Assembly: GCF_000210295.1 (NCBI RefSeq)
Contig: NC_026744.1
Span: forward strand, 2,728,001-2,792,000
Length of the DNA: 64,000 nt
Source of the DNA: Trypanosoma brucei gambiense DAL972
Lineage: Eukaryota > Euglenozoa > Kinetoplastea > Trypanosomatida > Trypanosomatidae
Direction: 5' to 3'
A model generated the notes under the pieces. It saw only the letters and a list, made by a program, of their open reading frames with translations. It ran no database searches and had not been told where the DNA came from. Shown here piece after piece: positions 48,633 to 59,292 of this stretch; the first letter of the stretch is position 1, and every line of letters starts with the position of its first letter. A program made the position numbers and the translations under genes.

Positions 48633-49479
48633 AAAACTCTCCCGATTGAGCTGTGTTGTGCAACATTTGTTGAAAACATACAAGCAGAATTAAGTATAGT
48701 AGTCGCAGGGGAACTTTAATCATTCATATGCCACAAGGCGTATAATAGTGGTGGGCTTATATATTTTCTTATCCAACCCTTGCTGCATGCCGGGGCCTAC
48801 GTTTTGTGTTCGTTGTAGCTCCACTTTGGCAACGGCCACGCTATGCCCTGTTACTTTTTTCATTATATTTTGCACGTCGTGTTTTAATCAATTTTGTATT
48901 ATCCGGTTCATTCTTCATTTTTTCCCCCTCCCGTGCATTTTAGCGTGTAACGACGGCGGCGCCTGACCTAATCATTGTCGGCTGCACACGAGGTTCATTG
49001 CAACCGTCTAGAGAGTTACGAGGGGTGGTAGTGGTGAGTACCATAAAGGAAAGGGACCGAAAAAAAAATAGGAGGCAAACAAAAAACACACACTAGCGGG
49101 GGACGCATACAGGTATATATATATATATATATATATATATTACGCGCGCACAGAATTGGAAAGTCTTTTTTTTCCGTAATCCTCCTGCGAGCAGGTAGCG
49201 GAGACACATAAACGAAGAAGGGGTAATTACAGTAAACGGCTCTAGGAACATACCCCACCCCTGGAACGCACGTAGAACGAGCATTAGAAATCGAAGTTCA
49301 AGGATCGCCGAGGAGAAGCACTACATTACGAAAACGCTGTACTGCGCGATCTTGTTTTAGTTTTTTTGGCCTGTAGCCTCTGTGGTAGCGAAAATCGTCG
49401 ATACAAAAAAAGAATAAAAGAAGCAACAGAGTGGATTGCCTGCCAGTAGGTTGAGTGAAAGAAGGGACGGGGCACAGTC
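48633..49479. other. Intergenic region with TA repeat
   Basis: Contains T-rich DNA at 48850-48935, a TA microsatellite at 49113-49141 and a T/C run at 49165-49175. No gene is seen. Confidence 0.65.
49113..49141. repeat. TA microsatellite
   Basis: Uninterrupted TA repeat of about 14 units in the gap before KKT2. Confidence 0.95.
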
Positions 49480-52400
49480 ATGTTCAATGTCTCACCAGCG
49501 AGTCGTGACCGCGTGCGTTCTGAGAGTCAGCGCACCCCGCGCCCCCGCAGCTCACTCTCCATGCCACGTGAATTGTCCTACACACCCGCCATATCTTCCA
49601 TTCCTTCAAGCCTGCACACACCGTTTATTCAAAAGTGCTACGTTCAGGGGGACAATTCCACTGAGGGTCAGCAGCAGCAGCAGCAACCGCCTGATCACAT
49701 GACTGTCGTATTTGAAAGTGATAACATGCAACTGACAACAACAAGTTTGCTCGGGAAAGGTGGGTTTGGTCGAGTGTACGTGGCCCAGTCAAGTGGCGGG
49801 GAGCTGTGCGCCTTGAAAGTATCGTCGAAACAAATGACGGATGGTGACTGGGAGCGGTTGCGCAAAGAGGTGGCGCTTATGAGTCACTTCTCGCAGCACC
49901 CCAACGTGGTGAAGCTAATTGCTGCCGGTCGAGATAGGAATTTCGCGTATGTGGCGATGGAGTGCTGTGCGAGTCGGTCGCTGCATGACATTATTAACAA
50001 ACATGGTCTCGAAGTGCCAGAAATTTTGTGGGTCGGCTATGCACTCATTGATACAATCGCCTTTCTGCACGCCAAGGGTTGCATACACCGGGACCTAAAG
50101 CCACAGAACCTTTTGTTTGACTTCGATGGAAACCTGAAGATAAGTGATTTTGGACTTTCAAGCAACGTTACCGAATCTGAACCACGGAAGACGGTTGCCG
50201 GGACGGCAATGTATATGGCACCCGAAATTGCTGGCGCAGTGTATAAACGCATGACCAACGATAACAGCTCTAGTTCGCTGCGCTACGGTCAGGAGGTCGA
50301 CACATGGAGCATTGGTGTGGTGTTGTACGTCATGTTGACGCGCATGAACCCGTACGCGCAGGCGCTTGAAAATGAAGGTGCACACGAGATGAACAAGACG
50401 CAGAAGACACTCACCTTATTTAGTGCGGTTGCGGGGGCCGCTTGGCACTGGCCAGCGGGTTGGAGAGGCGACAAGGAACTAAGTGATGTTGTCAATCAAA
50501 TACTGCATCGGAATCCAGATCAGCGAGCCACGCTACAAGATATACTGCAGCACCCTGTTTGGGACCGACGGCCGCTTTCGTGTCCGCTCACGCTGCTGCA
50601 AAAACTGAATTTAGTTGAGCGACGACCGTTTACCCGAACCGGAGCGGTAGGCCGCTCATGCAGCCGTGCCCCTGAAGGTATGCAGCCCCAATATGCCACC
50701 AAAACGGCAGAAGCTGTGCTCCTAGAGGGGCTAAACCAAGTGATTCAAGTCGAAGAGAGCACTCGTACTCAACTCGTCCTTGAAAGCAATGAGGTGATAA
50801 ATCTCATATTCGGAACCCTGAAGCTGCATGCCTCAGAGGCTAACGGAAGGCGGTTTATTGTGATAGATGAGAAAGGTTGCCGCAAGAACATCGAAGACAT
50901 GTTGCTGACCACTCGCCCGGTGCGTTGTCGCAGCCATGAGTTAGTGTCGACAGCGGTGTGTACAAAACAGCCCAAACGTGGAACAAGGGTCGGTTCCTCA
51001 TTAAGGCCGCAAAGGGAATCCAGTGTTTTGTTGGCGGGTCCATTAGCTTTCGGTCAGACTCAAGATGCTGGAGAGATTGTCCGCGCAACGTCTGACAGGT
51101 ACGCTGTGGTGTACAGTGGACGTGAAACCTCCACACGGTGGTCTCTCCGCAATGTCATCTCACTCCCTCGAGAACTTAACGCTGCAATTGAGGATGTTAC
51201 GTGCATTAACAAACACCAAATGAAGAAACTTATCAAAATACCCTTGGGTTATGTCGGGTTTGATTGCAACGTATGCGATAGTGCGATTGATGATATTAGT
51301 ATCGAGAAACCAGTTTTTCGATGTCATAAGTGCGACTACGACCTCTGCATGAATTGTGCTTACCAGGGAAAAATAAAGGACGTTAACTTTGTTTGTGTTT
51401 CATGCATGAAAAAGTTTGCGTCCTCTTCAAAGCTCGAAGCACATTCAGCTAAGTGCCGTGGCCCAAGCATGAGCCCCTCGGTACGCTGCTCTTCCCGTCG
51501 AAACACGATGCTTTGGGAGCAATTGGAAAACGAGGGTGGAAGTTTGCTGGATATCCGGTTGCCTACCGAAACTAAACCGCGACGTAGTGCCCGTACATCT
51601 TGCCGTACCTCCGGTGGTCGAGAGTCGTCGGGTGGTCGCATTAGTATTGGTGACAGCTATGTACCAGGACCGGAGGACTTAGGCACAATGGTAGTAGCGC
51701 ACCGTGACGCCAATTTCCCTGAAATGCCAAAATTCTCCACTCAGAGCGATAGCAAGGCAAGCTCCCCTTTCGGTGAGAAGGAGGGCGCTGATAAAAATTA
51801 TAAGCAGAGTTTCTCCTTTGAACTTCCCCCTCAGGTTCGGCTCTCTAAACATCGTAGGGAAAAGGGAGCGGAACCACGGAGTTCGGAAGAATTGCGCGAG
51901 ATTGTAGATGAGCTTACGCCAACACCTAAAAGGGTGCGTACAGAAGCACGGCAGAATTCTTGTGAGCCATATGCTCCCCAAGTGAATGACGCAGGCTTGG
52001 TTGTCGGCATTGCTGCGCGGTCTCGTGTTGAAAGGGAGGGAAGTCTGCGTGGGGAACAGCAGTCCCGTAACGTCGTAGTAATCCGTGCAGACAACGCGGC
52101 GAAACCACAAGACCTGCGAAAGCAGTCTCAGGTTCCTCGAAGCGCTTCGTCAAGTCAACCTGGTAGTAGGATGGAGTCGCAAGCCATCGATACTCTCTTG
52201 AAGCCGGCCCCTAAGAATGTGGCAGTACGAGAGTATCGGTCCGCGTCCGGCCAGCGCGATCCACTGGTGCCGAGAACGTCACTGCCTTCAGCTCAGACTG
52301 GAGAAATTTTCGGTGCACCGCCTCTCCCACGAATCGTCACCTCCGGGAGGTCTAGCGTACCACGTTCAATGTCGTACACATTGCCATCTGCTGCTGGTGT

Positions 52401-53259
52401 TGCGCGACGCCAGACATCCCAGCCTTTAGTGAACTTACTTGGAGGGGTCCCCGTCGGGGCGTATGGGGGCGGATCTTTCAACCCCGGCGAGCGCAATGCT
52501 TCCATCAGCAACACCAACAGAACTGTTGGACCGGGGCAAGGTGGGACGGCGTACCTGGCCCTTCCTCGGGACAAGCAAAACCGGGATCGCTTTGTTGATG
52601 ACTTCCTAAGCGGGGCGTGGGTAAGGGTTTACTCTTTCATTGGTTCTGAAGTTGTTGTGATGTATTATTCTGTGCAACCCGGTAGGTACGGTGCCCTCTT
52701 CCCCACAGAGGAGGGAGCAGCTACGGCAGTTCTGGACATACACTCTAAGTTGGTGCTATACGTGCCGCGTATGGATAAGGATACCGTTACTCGGACCCAG
52801 TGCCATCCGAATGTTCTAAGTTTCTTTCAAGACGAAATACGCATTCTACCCGCTACAAGTGCAGAGAAAACCCTCGGTGATGTGCTTCGTGGCATAATGG
52901 GTTTCGTTAGTGAACTTACGAAATGTCGTGGGGAGGGAGAAAAGTATGCAGCAGCGCAGTCTGCATACATTCACCAACGTGAGAAGGGTGCGGTCCCCGC
53001 GGGCACAAAGTTCGCGTATGTGAGAAAGGCGTTCCCAGATCCAGCAGGCTCTTTCGTGTTGTTCCGTTTGTCCAACCTGCGGTCGCAGGTAGTTTTTAAC
53101 AACGCACTCCTAGACATCCGTTGGCAAAGCGACAAGAACCATAATGTTGGGCAAAAGTACTACGTGCGGCCCAACGGCGAGGCCGGACCATTTACTGCGG
53201 AGCACTCAGGTATCCTCAATCACGTAAATTTGGTGATGCGCAACGTCTACCGGAAATGA
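49480..53259 (+). CDS. KKT2: Kinetoplastid kinetochore protein kinase KKT2
   Basis: 1259 residues. The architecture identifies KKT2: an N-terminal kinase domain, a central zinc-binding centromere-localisation region and C-terminal divergent polo boxes. Kinase landmarks: glycine loop GKGGFG (92-97), Lys113 in ALKVS, Glu130 in helix C, HRD 203-205, DFG 223-225, APE 247-249, so it should be active. Residues about 570-665 hold paired Cys/His motifs (CINKHQM, CNVCD, FRCHKCDYDLCMNC) followed by a C2H2-like finger (FVCVSCMKKF...HSAKC). The region about 1035-1259 resembles two polo boxes (YGALFPTEEGAATAVLDIHSKLVLYV and FVLFRLSNLRSQVVFNNALLDI). KKT2 sits constitutively at centromeres and recruits other KKT proteins. 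The paralogue KKT3 is shorter; length 1259 favours KKT2. Confidence 0.9.
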   Translation: MFNVSPASRDRVRSESQRTPRPRSSLSMPRELSYTPAISSIPSSLHTPFIQKCYVQGDNSTEGQQQQQQPPDHMTVVFESDNMQLTTTSLLGKGGFGRVYVAQSSGGELCALKVSSKQMTDGDWERLRKEVALMSHFSQHPNVVKLIAAGRDRNFAYVAMECCASRSLHDIINKHGLEVPEILWVGYALIDTIAFLHAKGCIHRDLKPQNLLFDFDGNLKISDFGLSSNVTESEPRKTVAGTAMYMAPEIAGAVYKRMTNDNSSSSLRYGQEVDTWSIGVVLYVMLTRMNPYAQALENEGAHEMNKTQKTLTLFSAVAGAAWHWPAGWRGDKELSDVVNQILHRNPDQRATLQDILQHPVWDRRPLSCPLTLLQKLNLVERRPFTRTGAVGRSCSRAPEGMQPQYATKTAEAVLLEGLNQVIQVEESTRTQLVLESNEVINLIFGTLKLHASEANGRRFIVIDEKGCRKNIEDMLLTTRPVRCRSHELVSTAVCTKQPKRGTRVGSSLRPQRESSVLLAGPLAFGQTQDAGEIVRATSDRYAVVYSGRETSTRWSLRNVISLPRELNAAIEDVTCINKHQMKKLIKIPLGYVGFDCNVCDSAIDDISIEKPVFRCHKCDYDLCMNCAYQGKIKDVNFVCVSCMKKFASSSKLEAHSAKCRGPSMSPSVRCSSRRNTMLWEQLENEGGSLLDIRLPTETKPRRSARTSCRTSGGRESSGGRISIGDSYVPGPEDLGTMVVAHRDANFPEMPKFSTQSDSKASSPFGEKEGADKNYKQSFSFELPPQVRLSKHRREKGAEPRSSEELREIVDELTPTPKRVRTEARQNSCEPYAPQVNDAGLVVGIAARSRVEREGSLRGEQQSRNVVVIRADNAAKPQDLRKQSQVPRSASSSQPGSRMESQAIDTLLKPAPKNVAVREYRSASGQRDPLVPRTSLPSAQTGEIFGAPPLPRIVTSGRSSVPRSMSYTLPSAAGVARRQTSQPLVNLLGGVPVGAYGGGSFNPGERNASISNTNRTVGPGQGGTAYLALPRDKQNRDRFVDDFLSGAWVRVYSFIGSEVVVMYYSVQPGRYGALFPTEEGAATAVLDIHSKLVLYVPRMDKDTVTRTQCHPNVLSFFQDEIRILPATSAEKTLGDVLRGIMGFVSELTKCRGEGEKYAAAQSAYIHQREKGAVPAGTKFAYVRKAFPDPAGSFVLFRLSNLRSQVVFNNALLDIRWQSDKNHNVGQKYYVRPNGEAGPFTAEHSGILNHVNLVMRNVYRK

Positions 53260-54434
53260 GAAACTCACAAGTGAGTTACTCTTCTGCTGCCACGTGCGCA
53301 CGCACGCTTCTGTGTTCGGGTACTTTGGTGTGTCTGCACGGCTCCGTATGCATATGTGGTTGCTTCAGTGCGATATCCAGTGTCCGACCACCTCGTTGGG
53401 GAAGTAAAAAGATTTGCGTGATGAGATAACCACCTGTGGGACACCGCGGTGAAATCCGCAGACGCGATACTGGAGTCCACAGTTTGAGACGCTTACTGTG
53501 TAGCTTTCATTTACGTTCACTTAAGATTTTGTTTTCCTTTCTATAACTTTTATCTACAATTTTTTGTTTTTACCCCGCAACTTTGTGTTTATTCACATAT
53601 CTACAAATAGATTTAGAGGCCATCTGAGGATGGGGGTCGAAAATGTGGGAAACTTGTTTTGCGTGTTCATTGTGTGGGAAGGAAGTGGGGAAAGGGAAAT
53701 AGACATAGAATGGTGTCTGGTCGTCTTTAATGTGCGTGCGAATTAAAACTGTTGCGACGACGTGCATTTGACCAAACACTCCTTTTTTAGCCTAGAGGCC
53801 CGCTTGTGAGGGCCCAGTGGGCCACGTTTATTACTATTATGATATATATATATATATATAACTTTGTTTGGCTCGTCGTTACGCGAGGTATGCAACCCTG
53901 TGAACAGGAACAGGGGGAATACGTTGATTTCTGCTTTTCGGCTTGTCGTTTCAGTTTCAATCATTAACTTTCTCATTGGTTGGGTGACGTATTTGATCCT
54001 CCCTCGCTCTCGCTCAGCACCCCATTCTCAATATAATCTGGGACGCAGTAAAACTTGTTTCTTCGGTTACTTTCATCCACCTTTCCCCAGCGCCTTCTAC
54101 GTTTGTTTTCCAGGCACGGAGGCGTTTTGAGTGCTTCGCCACCCATTGTGTCCTATTCGTTTTTTCCGGCAGTGCTCACCACCTTGTGCACGATTTCATG
54201 CTTAGACGAGCGAACTAGACGGAGGAGCTAGTTCCTGCAGGAAAGGGGTGTAAGTGGGTGATCTGAAGCATTGGCACATCAGTTTTGCTAGGTACAAAGT
54301 GCTTCCACCTGTTTCGCATTCAGTTTTTTTTACTGCCTACTGCCTCGCGCACCTTCCTTTCCCCTTAATAGTCTTGTGCTGTTTTTTAAAAAAAAATTCG
54401 ATAGCGCTTGGCATCGCCCGTAGAGGTAGAAAAG
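53260..54434. other. Intergenic region with TA repeat
   Basis: 1.2 kb; TA tract at 53842-53861, T/C tracts near 53520-53575 and 54320-54385, and an A run at 54388-54396. No gene is supported. Confidence 0.6.
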
Positions 54435-55070
54435 ATGCCACGCCACCACACGTTGCCTGTGGGCTTTCGCGGGTCACGGCATTCCGACAGTTGGACAGTG
54501 GGATTCTGCAGCAACGAGCGCGACCGCTTACACCACGACGTTGGTGCCACAGAGGAAGTTGGCACTGTGTGTCAGAGGCCTGAGCAACCGCCCAATCGAA
54601 AGCCGTTGTGGCGCAACCAAGCAGGACACCGTCGGTGCCGCTCGAGTAACAGCTACAGCCCCGGTTGTCAACCCGTTTCCTCCACTGGTGTCCAACTGTT
54701 TTCAGCTTTCTTCACAACACCACGGGAGGCGTTAAGGGTTCTGGAGCAATACGTTCCCTTACAACAGCCACAACAGCGCCGCAAGCGCACAATCAGGGGG
54801 CAGCGCCCGGTTTTTGCAGGGACCACCAAGCAGTTGAAATGTGACGATCCCCGCGTTTGGAGAACTAGCGAGGATACAGAAGCGCAGCGATCGGAGGAGG
54901 AGTTGGTACAGTTACTGAACACGGCGCGCTTACTCTGCTCCTCACTGCGACAAACCACTGCTGCGGTCACTAGTGTCCGAGCGGGTGTACATGTTCTTGT
55001 GAGGCAGAGTCGGAGTCTTACCCTTTGGATTTCGCCACTATCATTCCTCGGAGCTACTCGCGAATTTTAG
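54435..55070 (+). CDS. Hypothetical protein, 211 residues
   Basis: Not recognised. ATG 54435 is chosen because the longer frame begins with TTG. The N-terminal two thirds are Arg/Gln/Ser-rich and probably disordered. It contains LFSAFFTTPREALRVLEQYVPLQQPQQRRKRTIRG (a short helix plus basic patch). The C-terminal part holds a helix EEELVQLLNTARLLCSSLRQTTAAVTSVRAGVHVLVRQSRS. No membrane span or signal peptide is evident. Its place just after KKT2 gives no functional hint, as gene order in trypanosomes is not functional. Confidence 0.55.
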   Translation: MPRHHTLPVGFRGSRHSDSWTVGFCSNERDRLHHDVGATEEVGTVCQRPEQPPNRKPLWRNQAGHRRCRSSNSYSPGCQPVSSTGVQLFSAFFTTPREALRVLEQYVPLQQPQQRRKRTIRGQRPVFAGTTKQLKCDDPRVWRTSEDTEAQRSEEELVQLLNTARLLCSSLRQTTAAVTSVRAGVHVLVRQSRSLTLWISPLSFLGATREF

Positions 55071-55660
55071 GTGTGGTTTTTCATCTAAACAAGTAAGTTC
55101 ACTACTCAACTGAAGACAACGGTCTGTAAATATGTGGTGTGCCCACCGCAGACCTTGTATAGGTGCGGTACATCAAATACAACGAACTCAAGTTTACTTT
55201 TTGGTTTCTTTCTTTACAGGATTGTTCACATACACGTTGAGGAAAAGGCCCTCTGGTTATTCCTCTAACTTTTTTTTTTCAATTCAACCCGTAGTATGTT
55301 GATTCCACAATCATTGTCTATCCCTTTTGCATGTTTGTATATTTTTAAGTGTTTGCGTGTGACTTTTTCCTTACCGCGGTTTGTAGACTCGTTGCAGTGG
55401 TTATGGACCTGTGCTGCTGACGAGCCTGACGCTTTTAACTTTCTCATTCTCTGAAACTGTGTAACTATTTTACTGTTTCCACAATTCTAACCTATGTAAG
55501 CTCATCCTATAGGGGCTTTTTCCTTAAATACCACTCACTGGAAGGTATCTAAAGGCGTAGGGACACAGGTGCGTCTTTTCAGTCATTTCGTGCACCAACG
55601 TAGAAGAGGGGGGAGGCACCCGAGGAGTGTATTTGCAACTGTTGCAAACCGCGACCAACG
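55071..55660. other. Intergenic region
   Basis: T-rich with tracts at 55196-55217 and 55267-55280. No gene is seen. Confidence 0.6.
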
Positions 55661-58228
55661 ATGCGAGTTAAGCGGAAGAACGCAGCAGCCGAAGGTGAAA
55701 AGGCCGAAGCAGCGCGACAGGCGGAGTTGCGCAGGTATGAAGAAGAGCAGGAGCGCCTCTACAAACTGGAGCTTGCCGCCCGTGAGGCACTCGAAGAAGA
55801 ATGGACCCGTGCAATGGAGGCGCATCGGCAGCGGGAGATGGAGCTGCAGCGCGCCATAACAGAGAGGGAACTGCGGCGTGGCTTTGAAGAACGCGAAAAG
55901 AAACTAACTGACGAACTGCACGGCAAGGAGGTAGAGGTGCTGGAACTGCGGGCGAAACTCTGCGGACTACAGCAGGGCCTTACGACCATCCAGCAGGAGC
56001 GCGAATCGGTGATGCGTCGCCTGTCTATGGTTAGCAATGAGCTCGAACTGGCGCAGATCAAGTACGTGGAATGTGACTCACTTGTAGAGAAGACTACTAA
56101 TGAGTACAGCGAAAAGCTGCGGGAGGTGGAGCGGGCACGCGACTCTCTCATGGAGGACTACCAACAACTCCGTGCAGAAAACGAACGACAAAAGCGAGCG
56201 TATGAAGATCTGGAAAATCAGTTCAACGAAGCCAAATCAACGTACTTAGCGAAGGTTGATGAGCGGCTCGAAACCGTTGAGCCCCAAAGTGCCGATGCAG
56301 AGACTGCTCTGCTTCTGAAGGTGCTCAATGAAGAGGTAGAAAAACACCGCGAAACCGCGCGGCTCCTGCAGGCAGAGCTCGAGCGTAAGGGCCGCGATGA
56401 GGAGAAGAGCAGTGTGCTCGTCACCTTGCTCAACTCGCAGCTGGAAAACACCCGCGACGAGGTGAAAAGGCTGCATGAGGTGTCAAAGGGAAGACTTCAT
56501 CAGTTGGAAAGCGTTCAGAGCCTTCTAGATTCAGAGAGAGAGAAGGCGAAGACTCTCTATCGTGACCTTGACGTCGCTCACGCTGAGGCAACGGTGGAGC
56601 GACGGCAATTCAATCTTGAGATTGGTGTACATAAGGCGCAGGTGGAGGAACTCACAAAAGCACTTCAGCGAGCACAAGATGAACTTGCAGATACCAAGAA
56701 CGAATTCGAGGTTTATAAGAACAAGTCAATGGAACGTGAACAGGGTGACCTTCAGGTGAACATCGCACTGAAAGCGGAGGTGGAGCAGGCTAAGAAGGAT
56801 TTCACGAAGGTAAATGAGGACCTACGGACCGTAACCGAAGAGGCCTACACAACAAAAGCTGTCTTACGCGCTGAAGTCGATAGTCTTAAGGTTCGCCTTC
56901 AGAGACTACAGGAGAATGCTGAGAGGAGCGAGCGTGAGTCCTTTGAAACAATAGCAGTACTTCGAGCGAGTGAGGAAAGACTTCTGGAAGAAAAGAACTT
57001 TTCTGCGAAGAACCACGAGGAAATGACACGCTCCTTACGTGATGAGATTCGCTCTGTCTGCAATGAGCGTGATGTATTTAGGGCTGAGGTGGAGAAAATA
57101 ACTGCGGAGAAAGTGGAGGTTGAAAGGGACCTTTATCAGCGGCTACTTCGCATGACGGCAAACCATGATCGGCTTCACGAAGAGGTGGAGAGGCTTACGG
57201 GAACGTACTCTTCTCGTGAGAAGGAATTCATCGAGAATGCCATATTCACCAATGCTGAGAAGGAAACATTGAGAGCGAAGGTTGAGGAACTGACCGCGAC
57301 TCTCGAAAAGCGGAAGGAAGAGCATGCGAACCATGTACAGCAGATAACTACAGACCTGACGGACCTCCGTGATAGACTTGAAAGGGAAATATCTAAGCAG
57401 CAGCTTCTGCTCAAGGCAGAAAAAGAGCGTGCAGAAGGTGCGGAAGAGGAGGTGTCGTCGCTGAAGCGTCAGGTTTCGGGTTATGTGGCAGAGGTAGGGC
57501 TGTTGAACCGCAAACGGGAAGAAATTGAGGGAACAATGAAGGCTGAGATACGTGACCTTCGTATGGAATTGGGTGCGGCGAAACGAACCATCGAACGGTT
57601 TGAATGTACACTCGGTGATTTCACATACAAGTCAATTCGAGAGGCAAACGATCGTCTGCTTCGCGAGGTGGAACATCAACGAGAAAAGATAGCCACACTT
57701 AACGACACTATATCTTCCATGAAGGTTGAATCGACCATTATGGAGACTTACAAGGAGAAGATGCTCTCCGAGCAGAATGAGAAATATTCTATTCATATTC
57801 AACACTTGGAGCGGTTGCGGCAGATGATAAACCCTCTTTTCTTCGAGTTGCGCTCAATTGTCGAGAAGCACGGGCTCGTTGGCCCCCTTCGGCGCGACCT
57901 AGACGCGTACGATGAGCACGTCCGCCGCTCCCGCATTGTTTTTTCCCAGCCAACGGCGAGCTCTCTGCATGTACAGGAGGAGAAAAACGCTACCAAGTCA
58001 TCCCCTGCTGTTGCTAATTCTGTTGCAGCGGGGGCGGCATGTAAAGAGCCGATAGGTACGGATATGTTAGTCGGTCGGGGGTGCGATACGCTGCCAGCCG
58101 TAGCCCATCAGACAGCAGTCGAATATGAGAAACCCGAACGCATTGCTTTGGTTCCTCACAAACCTGCGACTACGCAGCAGGCAGTAGCGGAGCACGGCTA
58201 TCACTATGTGTTGCCTCGTATCAGTTAA
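55661..58228 (+). CDS. Long coiled-coil protein, probably cytoskeletal or flagellar
   Basis: 855 residues, almost entirely heptad-repeat coiled coil from about residue 10 to 745 (for example EREKKLTDELHGKEVEVLELRAKL, LRAEVDSLKVRLQRLQENAERSERE). Breaks are few. The last coil is followed by a short non-coil element, LRQMINPLFFELRSIVEKHGLVGPLRRDLDAYDEHVRRS, that may be a terminal binding domain, then a disordered tail. Such proteins in trypanosomes are often parts of the flagellum attachment zone, basal body or axoneme, or tethers; no specific orthologue could be assigned. Strong bias to Glu, Lys, Arg and Leu means similarity hits to other coiled coils will be unreliable. Confidence 0.75.
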   Translation: MRVKRKNAAAEGEKAEAARQAELRRYEEEQERLYKLELAAREALEEEWTRAMEAHRQREMELQRAITERELRRGFEEREKKLTDELHGKEVEVLELRAKLCGLQQGLTTIQQERESVMRRLSMVSNELELAQIKYVECDSLVEKTTNEYSEKLREVERARDSLMEDYQQLRAENERQKRAYEDLENQFNEAKSTYLAKVDERLETVEPQSADAETALLLKVLNEEVEKHRETARLLQAELERKGRDEEKSSVLVTLLNSQLENTRDEVKRLHEVSKGRLHQLESVQSLLDSEREKAKTLYRDLDVAHAEATVERRQFNLEIGVHKAQVEELTKALQRAQDELADTKNEFEVYKNKSMEREQGDLQVNIALKAEVEQAKKDFTKVNEDLRTVTEEAYTTKAVLRAEVDSLKVRLQRLQENAERSERESFETIAVLRASEERLLEEKNFSAKNHEEMTRSLRDEIRSVCNERDVFRAEVEKITAEKVEVERDLYQRLLRMTANHDRLHEEVERLTGTYSSREKEFIENAIFTNAEKETLRAKVEELTATLEKRKEEHANHVQQITTDLTDLRDRLEREISKQQLLLKAEKERAEGAEEEVSSLKRQVSGYVAEVGLLNRKREEIEGTMKAEIRDLRMELGAAKRTIERFECTLGDFTYKSIREANDRLLREVEHQREKIATLNDTISSMKVESTIMETYKEKMLSEQNEKYSIHIQHLERLRQMINPLFFELRSIVEKHGLVGPLRRDLDAYDEHVRRSRIVFSQPTASSLHVQEEKNATKSSPAVANSVAAGAACKEPIGTDMLVGRGCDTLPAVAHQTAVEYEKPERIALVPHKPATTQQAVAEHGYHYVLPRIS

Positions 58229-59292
58229 TTGACTCCTCCTTTTAGTTCTCGTAGACTGCAGGTGACGGAGTAGACTTCTATGGGTACTTGATTCTTTCAC
58301 ACACTGAAGTGTGTGAAAGACAGAGAGTGAAGGGACTACACAAGAATGAAAATATTGGCACCAGAAAGTTCTTTACCCTCATGCTACTGCACCTGTGTGT
58401 GCTTGCACGTCTTTCCTAGAAGAGAAGCAGCAAAAAAAAAAAAAAGAGCAAATAAATCAGAAAGAGCATCTGGAGAAAAAGAGGTAAAAGATTTTTTAAA
58501 AAGAGGGGAGCGGTACCGCATAGTAATTTTAGAGAGAGTAATACTGAGTTACATGTATTTGTTTTCTTTTTTTTTTTTTGCCGATTTTGTGCATACCACT
58601 TTTCCCTTCGTTTTGGTGTACTTGTAGAAAGGGACAATAAAGACGATGTCCCGCACGCGCCCTTACGCATTTTCCCAACCCCCAAGATGTCTTTTCCCCC
58701 CTGCTCACCCTCCCTTCTGTGTATGTATGTATGGAAAAAAGCTGCTTGGGGAGACTTTGAGATGCGCATGTACATGACTTTGTCTTTTTTAATCAGTCTA
58801 ATTATGTACCCCCACTGTTAACTCATTACTACTACCTTCTGATGCAAAGCCAGTAGAGAATGGAGCGGAGATTTCAACGCAATGGGGGGTTCCTTGTTTT
58901 TTTTCTTTTGTTGGAGGGGGAAGTAGGAGAAGAGACTCTGCGCCTCATTTTCAGTACTTGTTAGTCTCTCATAAATTTTGCGAGAAACAAAACAATCCCT
59001 TCGTCAACCTAACGACTTCCAAACATCCCAGACAGTTGTGAACGTGGCTTCTGTGTTCGTACTGCACTTCATCTATTTTTGCTCCACCTTCCTTGCTCCC
59101 GATTCACATCTTTGCATGGTTGCCCACCGTTTGTGCATTGACCCGTGAACAACAATTAATCGGGGGCGAAGGGTGGGAAGCCGGGCTCACTTTCAAATAA
59201 GGGGTCGGTGTGGACGTTGCTACGAGTCCATTTGCAGCAGCACTGTAGAGTACACTAATATTAGTAAGACATTACCCTCACTGAATGTTGTG
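58229..59292. other. Intergenic region with hairpin
   Basis: 1.1 kb without a supported gene. It contains a 12-bp hairpin (58293-58320), an A run at 58431-58445, a T run at 58566-58579 and a T/C tract at 58896-58911. The reading frame of the next gene opens at GTG 59173. Confidence 0.6.
58293..58320 (+). repeat. 12-bp stem with 4-nt loop in 3' flank of coiled-coil gene
   Basis: Arms tctttcacacac (58293-58304) and gtgtgtgaaaga (58309-58320) pair perfectly around the loop TGAA. It lies 65 nt after the stop codon, so it is probably in the 3' UTR. No U run follows, and trypanosome Pol II does not use such terminators; a regulatory or fortuitous stem is likelier. Confidence 0.8.
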
